Shown: piece after piece, positions 53,437 to 63,349 of the stretch
Position numbering within the stretch: the first letter of the stretch is position 1
Layout of the letters: each line of letters starts with the position of its first letter
NCBI GenBank assembly: GCA_963422465.1
Contig: OY730173.1
Location: forward strand, 2,480,001-2,544,000
DNA from: Lichina pygmaea
Taxonomy: Eukaryota; Ascomycota; Lichinomycetes; Lichinales; Lichinaceae
DNA length: 64,000 bases
Direction of reading: 5' to 3'
The notes under the pieces: generated by a model
Told to the model about the DNA's origin: nothing
Database searches by the model: none
Seen by the model: only the letters and a program-made list of their open reading frames with translations
Translations under genes and position numbers: made by a program

Positions 53437-55079
53437 TCAAACCTCTTCGGTAGCCGTCCGCCTTTGTGCCTATATTGAGTTTCCCATATCAGTGGGTATA
53501 AGGAGAAGTTTAGGTTTGGATACAAACCGCTCTCTCGTCAATAAGCCGGAGGTCCTGACAGCGAGCCGTGAGCCTTTACGGAGATCATACGGTACAGCAA
53601 GCCAAAACTCACCCTTTCGATGCGGAGTCTCCGAAAACAGTCTGCGGTGCCCTTGCCGGCTACGGCCCGAAGGAGGCAATCAGCGAGGTGATTCCACGGG
53701 CCCATATTGGATACCGGCCGCGCTGAGTGCTTGTGTTTGAACTACTCAATATTCGCCGACGAAATTTTGAAGATGTGGAGGAGAAGAGAGGATCAGACCT
53801 GTCACGTTTGATTTGTGACAGATTTATTACGATAAAACGCGTTATAACTGAGAGCCCTACACCTCACGTGCGGTGTAGGGATTGTCCGGGGTGATATGTG
53901 GAACATGCCGCAACAGCTATGGCTAGTATTTGAAGCAAGCAAGACAGTCAATGAGCTTCCACAACACACGCGCCTCCTTCACCAGCCTCCGTTGGTTTTC
54001 TGAACCAGGAAGAGCCATGATGTAAATCTATCGTAGAGTACTTCTGGATGAAGTACTCTCTGGGCACAGTTTCATCTGGCAATCTCGACTGATGCGACAG
54101 CCAACTATTCAGGACCTCCGCAGCTTTACAAGACTTCCTCAGAGCATCTTTGGCCGGACCAATGATTTGGGACCAACAGATCATCCTCGATATCCAAACA
54201 CAGGTCAACCACGTGTCTGATGGGTTGCATGTCTCTCAAACGACGACCAGCGAGGACTCATCAGAGTCGAGAGCATCATCGCCGGTAGGCGTTGAGGATC
54301 AAGAATCCAAGTCCGAAAACAACAAACGACAGCTGAGTTTTGCATGCAAAGCTACCCTAGCACCACGGTGCCAGCTAGCACCCGGCACTGGCCATCGTAC
54401 CGTTGACAGAGGCTGACATTGTCAATGAGCGAGCACTTGATGTAGGTCCGACGATGGAATCCAGAACAGACACGTCTTCAACGTCCTGGTGGCTACTCTA
54501 TGTGACTGGTCACACCTACCACGAATGGTAGGTGCCTGGCATGACGATGAAGGCATACTGATGTACAGTATGCCTCATACAATCTCTCTCGGTCCTGCCG
54601 TCCAATCGTGGCTGATGGACGTATCCCGTGATGGACGCGTTTGCTCCTGCCTGAGGAAGGAAACCGAGATTGCAGATGGCTCGTACCGCCGTTATCGATA
54701 AGGCATGAAAGCAGCAACTTTATGCGAAGTTGGGAAATTTGAGGAAGTTATAACCGACGAGGGCACAGTCCATATCGTCGCTCCGCCCTTCGACTCCCTA
54801 CGTAGATGTACAGTACCTAGACACGCTGGCGTAGTAGCCGTTGAGGCGGAGGATCATCATTCAACAGACTTTTTGGCGCTTAGCGTCTTCATCATCATTC
54901 ATCCTTCCCAGCTACTGGTGCTTCCTTGGCCTTTGTAACGAGCACCGCTAGATCGTTGCTCGAGGCCAATTGAAGATGATTTGCTCCGTCACTTCCTACC
55001 GAACAGATCTTCCGTAAGTGACAAAGGATAGTATCATGCTCAGCGTCTCAAGGTCACCCCTGCTAGGCTATGTACAGCA
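53437..55079. other. Intergenic, with possible missing 5' exon and hairpins
   Basis: About 1.6 kb. The left end may hold the first exon of the preceding gene (a GGTGAGTTTTGG donor-like site lies near 53603-53614 on the minus strand). Two hairpin-forming inverted repeats sit at 53800-53880. The remainder has scattered frames under 90 codons with no family likeness. Confidence 0.35.
53800..53880. repeat. Two adjacent hairpin-forming inverted repeats
   Basis: CTGTCAC...GTGACAG (7-bp arms, near 53800-53822) and CCCTACACC...GGTGTAGGG (9-bp arms, 53855-53880) lie 32 bp apart with AT-rich sequence between. They could mark the end of a small mobile element or a structured transcript end; no function is shown. 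Confidence 0.5.
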
Positions 55080-56558
55080 TTACTCGATCTCGAACTCATA
55101 ATACACATAAGCCGTGTAATCGCCGCTGTCAGCTATCCCGCCGGACACCTCGGAGAGGGTCGAGTCGTCCTTCGTTGCCCGGCCCTTGCTATCTCTGCCA
55201 AAGGCGTTGCCACCGAGGTAGGAATAGGCCTTGTCCAGGCTCTGCTTGGCCTTCTTCGAGAGCTTCGGCGTCGTCTAGAGATTGGAAAGATCTCCGTTAG
55301 ATGTATGCAGCTTTGGGTGGGCTGTCTTCGGGCAAGGAGGGACGGAGTGACAAAGAAGTCTTGTGTGGTCTGCTCGTACCTTGACGAGGCCACAGATATA
55401 CTCCAGCGGCAGCCCGTACCGCAGGACCGTCTCGACGAAGACGCGGAGCGCGAGAACGTGGATCCAGACCATGACGGCGTCGCCCCACCCCGTGCGGGCC
55501 AGCCGTAAGACCTCACCCCAGAGTTTCCGCTCGTCGCGGCTGACTCGGTCCATCTCCTTCTGCTCCTCCTCTTTGCCGCCTTCGACGTACTTGTAATCGC
55601 GCGGCGTCCATCTCCGCTCCCTGCACTTGTGGATAAACTCCGGGCTGTGCTTCTTGAACGACGTCACCGCGTAGAGCGTATATTCATCGTCCGCCATGAG
55701 CCGAAAGGCAGAGCGGGGAACGACCATGGGCGCAACGGTCTCGTAGCCCTTGAGAAACTCTTTGTTCAATGGATTGGGGACCGCCACGAGGTGAGTCTCG
55801 AGGTATTCGGAGCTCTGCACCAGCACGGCAGGATCCACCAGCGACGCCAGAGATCGGGTAGACAGATTCCCTCTAGGCCGTCGAAGTCAGCTACGACGTG
55901 CGGAGGCGAAGGGTTGTGCATAGAAGGTGGCTACGCACGTCTGCTTCCGTTGCAATGCAGTCAAGGCATTCTTGACCTGGTTGTACCGGTTGTATTTGTT
56001 CTTGAAGTCATTGTCGATGCCAGCGATCTCCTGTAGGACAGCGTCAGCTTCGTCGGCCCCTACTACAAGGGCTGACCGGAACCAGAAAACTGGTCCGCAG
56101 CGACACGTACATCTTGTAGCATGCGTGCTAGCTCTGGCAGCGACCTGTCAGCTCGGTACTTCATCCTGTTCCAGGAGAAGCTCTGAAGATATTGATCGAC
56201 CGGTTCTGGTAGACATCGTCAGGACAGAATCCCATGTACGTGGTGCGACCTGGTACCGACTGTCGTTGACGGCCTTTTGCTGGGTAATCTTGTCTTGATC
56301 GCCACCGAGTATGCTGCTCAGAGCCTCGGCGATCTTGCTCACGACGCCGTCGCAAGCAGGGCCCAGCTTGGCGAGGTCATCGGCCTGCTGGACCAGAGCG
56401 TCGAGCGTCCCCATCTTGAGCTCTGGTATCGAAAAGGGGAAGACCCTGCCATGGTCGTTGACATTGGCTCTGAGAGCATCGTGAGCTTCTTCTCGGTCGT
56501 TGGAGGGTGAAATCGAGGTCGGCAAGGAGACCAGAAGGTATTTTGTGGTGGCGGACAT
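55080..56558 (-). CDS. VMA5: V-type proton ATPase subunit C
   Basis: Subunit C of the V1 sector, which bridges stator stalks and controls reversible assembly of the pump. Five exons: 56558-56261, 56205-56111, 56030-55939, 55872-55380 and 55274-55080; every junction restores phase and the product is 390 residues, the normal size. Exon 1 starts MSATTKYLLVSLPTSISPSN. The spliced joins give VNDKPVDQYLQSFSWNRMKY and EIAGIDNDFKNKYNRYNQVK. Later come MVVPRSAFRLMADDEYTLYA, WTPRDYKYVEGGKEEEQKEM and LRLARTGWGDAVMVWIHVLA with VFVETVLRYGLPLEYICGLV. The C-terminus YTAYVYYEFEIE is diagnostic. Its V1 partner subunit H is at 21.0-22.6 kb. Confidence 0.95.
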
Positions 56559-57066
56559 GTTCCCTGGTCTTCCTCAGAGTTTCGGCAAGGTGAAGACGTT
56601 GCTGCGGTTCGAGCTCGGCGCCCCGTCAACTACGCTCCATGTTGGATTTGCTGGGCCCTCGTGAACTAAGTCGCAAAACTGCCGTGTGACAAGCGACAGC
56701 ATCGGAAAGCAAGTAGAACCTAATACAGCGGCCGCCAATCGTACCGATTTACGGATACCTGACGACATGGCAGTCCATGTCTCCTCGGTTTTTACTATGC
56801 TCTAATCGTACACGCAAGGAAGGTCAAAACTCGCTCTCTGAAGCCCGTTTTCTACTGGCCATCTCTTCTCTATCATGCATGAGTCAGTGATAATGGGAAT
56901 CCTTCGCTGTGCAACTTGAGAACCCTCGATGACGCCGTGAGCAATGGTGAGGGCGAGCTAGAAGAGAACGATTCTCCCAGACAGAGTCGCGCAGGTCATC
57001 GTGAAAACGGAATGAGCTTGGCAGCCCACTGCACATTCTATTAGTCTCGCCCAGTATGATCAGCGG
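56559..57066. other. Intergenic, 5' of VMA5, 3' of thioesterase gene
   Basis: A 508-bp spacer with the VMA5 promoter and the end of the thioesterase transcript. Nothing else recognised. Confidence 0.4.
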
Positions 57067-58006
57067 CTAGGGAAAGGAGCAACAACGCACGGCAGCTTCT
57101 TTCGGTTCGATATACAGCGCCGATGCTCCGGCGCAGATGACGGGCTCCTTGCCTGGGTCCTCGAGGGTCTCGATACGGCCCTCGACCCAGGCTTTTCGAC
57201 CCTCGACCTTCACGGTCTTTGCCCGGAGGACGAAGTATCCCCCCGCAGGCGCAGGTTTCCGGTAGTCGATGTTAAGATTGGCGGTCACGGCGATCTTGTT
57301 GGGCAGCGCCGGGAAGCAGCAAAAGGCCAGGCCTTCATCGAGGATGGTGGCCAAGAGGCCTCCGTGAACGACGCCTGGATGACCGCAGACATCATCCCCG
57401 AGGTAGAAGATCGAGACGAGCGTCTTCCCGCCCTTCTCGTTCCAAGTCAACGGCGGCACGACGATCTTGCCGGGACCGAAGAGAACTCCGCTGCTGAGGT
57501 TGTTCTTGCGCACGACATCGGGGAACTTCAGATGCGGCCTCGACTCGGTGAAGTCGGGGTTCGCGCGTAGCGACCGGGCCAGGGGATGGTTCGTGATGTA
57601 CTCGTCGACCCGGGCCGCGTCTTCGTCCGCGGGTTTGAAGTTCGCCAGCGTCTCGGCGTCGGTGGCGCCGTTCAGCATGCCCTTGGCCATGAGTCTCTTG
57701 GCGACGACGAAGCCGACGGTCGAGAAAAAGACGCCGAAAGCGGCGAAGGTGAAGAGCTGCCCGATCCTCGACTGCGGAGCACCGGACTCGGAGCCAAAGC
57801 CTGGTTCAACCGTTCCGTCAGCGATCTCGTAACAGCCTGTAGAGGTTTCTCAGGAAGCCTTGACCTTCAGTTGAGCTGTACGAACGACTTCTTGGCCGTC
57901 GACTCCACCGTCCGCTATTGCTGCCGCTCGAGCTGAGCCAGCCATGCTTATACCGCGCATGAGGTCGGCGCCCCCAAACTCCGACATGCCGGCACGATCG
58001 CAACAT
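57067..58006 (-). CDS. Mitochondrial hotdog-fold thioesterase-like protein
   Basis: Hotdog-fold protein of the PaaI/THEM4-like thioesterase group, expected to hydrolyse acyl-CoA. Exon 1 58006-57865 starts MLRSCRHVGVWGRRPHARYK and stays Arg/Ser-rich (RRPRSRSYSSTEG), a good mitochondrial presequence. A 64-bp intron (GTCAAG, branch GCTGAC, CCAG) joins phase 1 to exon 2 57800-57067; 291 residues. A membrane span follows (LFTFAAFGVFFSTVGFVVAK). The hotdog core reads GDDVCGHPGVVHGGLLATIL, DEGLAFCCFPALPNKIAVTA and NLNIDYRKPAPAGGYFVLRA, with the HGG loop and the Asp-Glu of the active-site helix present. The gene probably makes an inner-membrane-anchored matrix or intermembrane enzyme. Substrate unknown. 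Confidence 0.85.
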
Positions 58007-58491
58007 GGCAGGCGCTCGTCGGTTCTGTTGGGTTGCGGTTGCCACGGGAGTACTCCGTACGTACGTACGTAACGTACCGAGTACCGTATTGTGAGAGGCG
58101 GATATTTACTTTTTGTCGTACGTCGGACCTCGGCAACTCAGGGGCTCCCCTCCGAGGGGTATAATAATCCGTCACGTCCCACAATATCATGCTGACGGTA
58201 AAGACTACTCGTACGCTGCGTGATGGAAACCTAACCAAGACAGCATCCTAGAACCAGAAAGGGGAGCAGGAACAGCAGCAAAGGCTCTTCAGTATATTGA
58301 CACCCGCTCCCTAGCCCTCACTGCTGTCGCCGTGGGTATATTCGTCGAGCCGCCACTATCCCGAATCCTCCCGCTGCCCAACTTCGCCATGACCACGCCA
58401 GATCGATCCCAGGAGTTCAACCATGGCTCTTCGCACTGATCAGCTCCCGTCCGATGACCCGAAAGGACAAGAGAAGTACTTAGAACCGCGG
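58007..58491. promoter_or_regulatory. Spacer 5' of thioesterase gene
   Basis: This 485-bp stretch lies upstream of the thioesterase gene and downstream of the small gene at 58492. It has a dense GTAC palindrome cluster at about 58049-58086 (GTACTCCGTACGTACGTACG and onward), only 45 bp from the thioesterase start. A 32-codon frame near 58423 was too short to call. Confidence 0.4.
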
Positions 58492-58829
58492 CTATTTCTC
58501 AAACACCGCGATCAGATATAGTCGTGTATCGTTTAGGAATTCCTCCAGTTCACGATACCCGGCTTCGAGTGTTGGGTCGTCCCAATGATGGTGGTGATAT
58601 ACCTCCTCAGCCAGCACTAATTCGTAGCAAAGCACACCGACTATTGCGTCGATAGCTTCCATCTGGCTGCTGCTTGTTGGGTCTTCTTCGAGCGATTTAC
58701 TGTAGATCGCCAGGTTTACAACCCAGTCCATCATCACTGGTCGAGTAAGCCTCTTGTCAGCCACTACTCTGTCCAGTGAGACTCACAGTTGATTATGAGA
58801 AAAGATTTTTCTCTCCAGTTCATGGCCAT
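58492..58829 (-). CDS. Small acidic protein of unknown function, 95 residues
   Basis: Exon 1 is 58829-58787 (MAMNWREKSFLIIN) and exon 2 58736-58492, joined by a 50-bp intron with good signals (GTGAGT, branch GCTGAC, CCAG) and exact phase. The product reads NLMMDWVVNLAIYSKSLEED, then SSQMEAIDAIVGVLCYELVL, AEEVYHHHHWDDPTLEAGYR and ELEEFLNDTRLYLIAVFEK. It is predicted helical, acidic and Leu/Tyr-rich with a HHHH run; no signal peptide or membrane span. I recognise no family. The clean intron and protein-like composition argue for a real gene; an additional upstream exon is possible because the frame stays open about 30 nt before the ATG. Confidence 0.5.
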
Positions 58830-59227
58830 TCTTCGTTGTGGTTCTTGTACGCACGGTGTAAAGGCCGCTTAGTCGTTGGTTCGAGGGGCTGATGAATCGC
58901 GTCAACGAAGATGTACTGTTGCCAAGGATGAGGTGTTGCTTATGAATACTCTGTTCTTGTGCTTCGCAGTTTTGATAAGATCAACAAGCAAGCTCTGTGT
59001 GTTGATGATGGGTGCCGAAGATCAGAAAGTTGATCGTGATGAGAAGAGTAGGCGTGATGGCTGCACTGCAGAGAAAAGTGCGTCGAACGGGGAACGATCA
59101 CAAGGAAGCAACACCAACTCTTCTCGATTAGGAAGCAGCTATGGAATGGTGCGCACCGACTTCTTCGCACCGCAGAAGCCACGATAGCCTTCACGGCTAC
59201 ATCAAAGAAGGCCAGGTTGAGAACCCC
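58830..59227. other. Intergenic, 3' of MAK21
   Basis: A 398-bp spacer between the start of the small gene and the MAK21 stop, both minus strand. A 103-codon plus-strand frame at 58876-59187 lacks family likeness and was not called. Confidence 0.4.
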
Positions 59228-62200
59228 TCAAGCGTACTCTTCCTCCTCTTCGGCGAGCATGCCGGCGTATTCTTCGGCCTCTGCAAACGTGGGCAATCCT
59301 CTCAATTTGCGCCGTTTGGCTCGTCTGTCTTCACGAGAATGATTTCCATCGTTTCGAGGCCCAGACTTGCCCTCGGCTGGAGCATTTCGTGCGATGTCTG
59401 GCCGTTGCTCTTCGTCGTCTGAGCTAAACGGAGCCTGTCCATCGTAGTCCTGATGCTGGTCTGCTGGCAAGTCTACGGCCGAGTCGAGAGCCAGATCGCC
59501 ATCGGCCGTCGAATCGTCATCGAACATTTCAACCTCGTCGGTGTCATCGCTAAGTTCCGGGTCATCGAGATCCAGGTTCCCATCTTCGTCGCCGTCGTCG
59601 ATCAATTCCGATCTCGAACCGATGATTGCCTTCCAGACTTCATCGTCGTCACCGGCTCCGCCCTCGTCTTCGTCGTCCGGGCTTCCCTTCGCCTTCCTGG
59701 CCGCCTTGCGCTCCGAGAATTGCTTCCGATACCCCACCTGCGAGAAGTACTTGTGGAAGAAGACTTCATCCGCCGAGACTTCGTCGGATTTCCTTGCGAG
59801 GAAAGCGGCAACGTTCAGTGGAGCTTTGGCCTTGCTGCTGTCGCGGTTCAGGAGCACCATGCCTGGCGCACTCTGACCCTGGAGGGGCTGCATTATCGAC
59901 ACACCGCGTGGGGCTGAGGTGGTCTTGACGTTGCGATAGACAAATCGGTCGAGGAAGTGGATGAGAGTGTGCAATGAAAGGTCAGGCTTCGGCGGCTTCT
60001 GCTCGTTGAACAGAAGGCGAGAAGCAAAGAGCTTCACAGACGGATGAAAATGACCAAGGCATGGGAGCTGCCGGAACGTAAGCGTACGCCGTTCAACGTG
60101 TCCAGGCCGACCTACCACTTCCCAGAGACAGCTTCGATCGGCGTTGCAATACTGCGGATCTCGCTTTCGACCGTCGTACCTTGCGCTTTGGTCATCGGCA
60201 TTGGCGGACCGTGCGGTGGCTGCGGACGAGGGCACAATGACGCTTCCGCTGGCGTCTGCTACTTCTGGCACGTCTTTGAAATGTTCCTCGTCTCCATCGA
60301 AGTAGCCTTCGGGTTGGTCAATCATGCTGTGCAAGCCTCCGAAAATTTCTTCCAGCTCTTTTACTAGATACAGTGCCGCACATGCGAACGGTGGCTGGTG
60401 TAGAGCTGTCAGCTGGACGATTCTCTTAACGAAAGCCTTTACGCGCTTGAGATGGAGGTCGGCCCTCAGGGATCTGAAAAGCAGATTCAGGTACATGGCC
60501 TGCTTCGAGGTCGTCAGAAGCCGGGGATCCAGAAGTGACTCGTAGAGGGTACGATAGAACCGGTCCGATGAGGCTCTGTGGGATAAAGAGAGTTGCTGGA
60601 GCAGCGTAAGTGCTTGCACGCTGCTGTTGAAGTTGGAGGAATGCGTGATCTTGAACAGCATGTCCAGGTGGTTCTGGAAACTAGCACAGCGTCAGCGATG
60701 GTGTCAAGGCCAAGCAAGGAGCCTGCAGACGAACGTGGATCCGTCGCTTCCTGTGAAAGGCAGGGCACGGTTGACGCCTGTGAGCACGGCAGAAATGATC
60801 TTCTCCTTTATTTCTTCGTCCTGCTTGTTCATAGTCTCGGCTGCACCCCTTTTGCTTTTGGTTTTTCCCTTGCGCTTGCTTGCCACAGCTCTGTCTTTTC
60901 GCGCGGTCTTTTTGTTTTCGGCGCCTTCGTGTGGCCGTGCATCCGGTTCGTCTCTGTCCTTCAGTAGCATCGCGAACAAGCGGAAGTACAGATCGAGGAG
61001 CTTCCGAGCAACTTCCTCTTCCCTGCCGCTCAGCTCCGTTTGATTGAGAGTGATGGTCGCGTAATATATCGCGTGCGGGCTCTGCCGTGGCCGGAAAATC
61101 AGGTCAGACTCGAGCGTCGACACTATTATCGGCTTCATCAGCGGATGGGCTGCCGATAGACGCAGCAACAGGTACGAAGCCTTTGAAGCAATCTTTTTGT
61201 CCGAGTCCCCATGCTTGTTCACCAGAAGCCTTAGCAGATTTGCCTCTTGTTCGGGTTTCTGCGTCAGAAGGTCGTAGACGTATGCAAGCGCCGTGCTCTT
61301 GGCATACTCGACCTCGTCATTGCACCAGACTTCCAGCAATTGCACGACATCGTAGTAGGTTGCCTTGAGCCAGTCTTCGAAAGCCCAGTAAACCAGATGC
61401 ACCTCTTTCATCTGGCCAGGCAAGGACTCGCTTGGCGTCCAACCAGAGGACTGGGGATCTTGTAGCGCTTCGATCAGCTCCGGTTGCGAAGAAAAGAGCC
61501 GTAGTCTTCTCGTCGATGGTAACAGCTCTCCTCGACCCAACAAGTCTTTTAGAGCACCGAGAGCGCTTACGGCCTGACCTCTGCTCCTCTTCCGAGATAG
61601 GGTGAGCAGGCTCTCAAGGGCTTTCATAGTGTGTAGAGGGGACTCTTGAATGACGAGGGTCAATGCCGAAATCTTGTCGGACAGCGTGCCGGATGTCATG
61701 ATTGTCTTCAAGAACCGCCCGGAGGATGATGACGTGACCTCGGCCGAGGCGTATCGTGCATTCTCCTGTTCAAGCAGATGGCGTGCATGGTCATGCAGCC
61801 GCTGGAGCACTGGCTGAGGAGGCGCAGACGCGCCATCGCAAAGTACCGGCAGCCGCGGCAGCTCTGCAGTGTGCCAATCCGGACGGGGCTCAAAGGACTG
61901 TTGCTCAACTTTAGCTGCTTGACACGGTTTGCTGAGCATGCCTCCAACGTACCAGTCGAGGCGACTGTGCCTTGACTTCTGCCTCTTTCTTTTGGAGGCG
62001 AGCCACACGCTCGGGGATCTGGTCTTCCGCGGGTTTGGCTTTGGCCCGAGTCTCAATGTCGTTTCCTTTAGACTTGGATCCTGCTTGCTTTTTCGTCTCA
62101 GGCTTCCTAGAGTCGTCCTCATTCATAGAAGTCTTCCGAGGAGCGTTGTCTGTAATGCCCAGACTATGCATAAAACTCGCAACCTCCTCATTCAGGTTTG

Positions 62201-62630
62201 TGCGAACTCCGCTGGTCTGAGGAATGTTTGTCTCTCCTTCGTCAATCTCGGAGGCCGATTCACCACTGGCGAATAGATCCAAGTCTTCCTTGGTTCCTCC
62301 AAGTTCGAAAACCTCCCGACGAACCTGATCTTGACCTTGCTGGACAGCGCTCCCTTCCTGAGCTCCACCATCCCCGTGCTTGCTAGCATTGCCCTTGATC
62401 TGCGGCCACACCATAGGCTTTGCCCGTATATCTCGTTTGGTACCGGCATTTGCTGGCCGATTGGACGAGGCCGGGGTTGGCGTCTTGACGTCTCCTCGTG
62501 GGTTTGCGGTTTCCTTCCTTGACTTGCCACTCTTTGTCGGGCCATTGGATCCTTTGGATTTCTTCAAGTTGGCCCTAATATTGGTAGTCGGTTTCGCCAG
62601 CTGCGGCGCATCCAAGATTCCAAGGTCCAT
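59228..62630 (-). CDS. MAK21: Ribosome biogenesis factor MAK21/NOC1 (CBF domain)
   Basis: Noc1-Noc2 complexes carry early pre-60S particles in the nucleolus. Exons: 62630-61953, 61897-60735, 60680-60116 and 60067-59228; 1,081 residues. The N-terminal 220 residues are disordered and Lys-rich. The 55-bp first intron gives SPRLSFEPRPDWHTAELPRL, a clear family junction. Helical repeats follow (MKEVHLVYWAFEDWLKATYY; AIYYATITLNQTELSGREEE), then a Lys-rich insert, then the CBF/Mak21 domain: MLFKITHSSNFNSSVQALTL, FYRTLYESLLDPRLLTTSKQ and NLLFRSLRADLHLKRVKAFV. The 48-bp third intron is in frame; removing it gives the conserved DRSCLWEVLPCLGHFHPSVK. The C-terminus is acidic (EEEEEYA). The start at MDLGILDAPQ may be preceded by coding exons, since GRTFDSATLSGTF lies before a GTAAGT donor at about 62756. 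Confidence 0.93.
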
Positions 62631-63349
62631 AGCAGCTTTATCTTAGGCTGTCCAGATGTGACATCAAGCTTCAGTAAGGACGATGACGCACCTGAGATGA
62701 CCACATGAATTAGCCTAAGACCAGCTACTGTACGTACGTACGCAGCGCAGACTTACCCGAATGTGCCAGACAAAGTCGCAGAATCGAATGTGCGACCAAA
62801 GTTGTTTCCTCCACTTGCCGTACGGGTAGGTTTCACACACAAATTTAAGGGACTGATCACCGTGCGAAGCGTACTTCGTACTCCCTTACAGTACGAAGGT
62901 ACGTAACGTACCTTCGTACGAGTACTGTAATGGTAGCAGCTCTTCACACGGCATGAATCCAACGGCCTGTTGGGGATCAAGCTTGCAAAACTGTACTTTC
63001 TTCAGCCTGTGCTTTTACATACCAAAGGCTTATGCTTAGGTGATTAACAGCCTGGGTCTCACGGTAAGCATTTTTGACAAGGCCGACGGAAATTGCCGTT
63101 AGCAGCTTCAGCGCAAGGGTGTTTTTCTTCGAGTCACCGTACAATCCCGCTTTTCCTTATGTGCTCATTCCTCTTGGACGCATTTTGTCAGTATGCGATC
63201 ACGTTCACGTCTTGATCGCACCCTATCAGGTGGCTATGGTCTGTCGAGGACTATTGCCTGGTACGAAGTCAATGATGTTCGACGTCGACCAATTCATGTG
63301 TGACTTCCTCAATCCATAGTCTTGAAGGTCGAATCACTCATACGTCTAG
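62631..63349. promoter_or_regulatory. Divergent region MAK21 / prolyl-tRNA synthetase
   Basis: Head-to-head spacer of about 0.7 kb. On the minus strand a possible MAK21 leader or first exon ends at a GTAAGT donor near 62756. GTACGTACGTACG lies at 62730-62742 and a 29-bp perfect palindrome at 62891-62919. First exons of the synthetase gene must also lie here or just right of it, but none could be fixed. Confidence 0.45.
62891..62919. repeat. Perfect 29-bp palindrome with GTAC steps
   Basis: Two 14-base arms (GTACGAAGGTACGT and its reverse complement) surround a single A. Beyond them TTACAGTAC on the left pairs with GTACTGTAA on the right after a 6-base offset, so a longer cruciform with a bulge is possible. 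Confidence 0.85.

Noticed and set aside
21034-56558. A V-ATPase gene cluster from the two V1 subunit genes
   Set aside because: Subunits H and C are 32 kb apart with unrelated genes between them, so shared location is probably chance.
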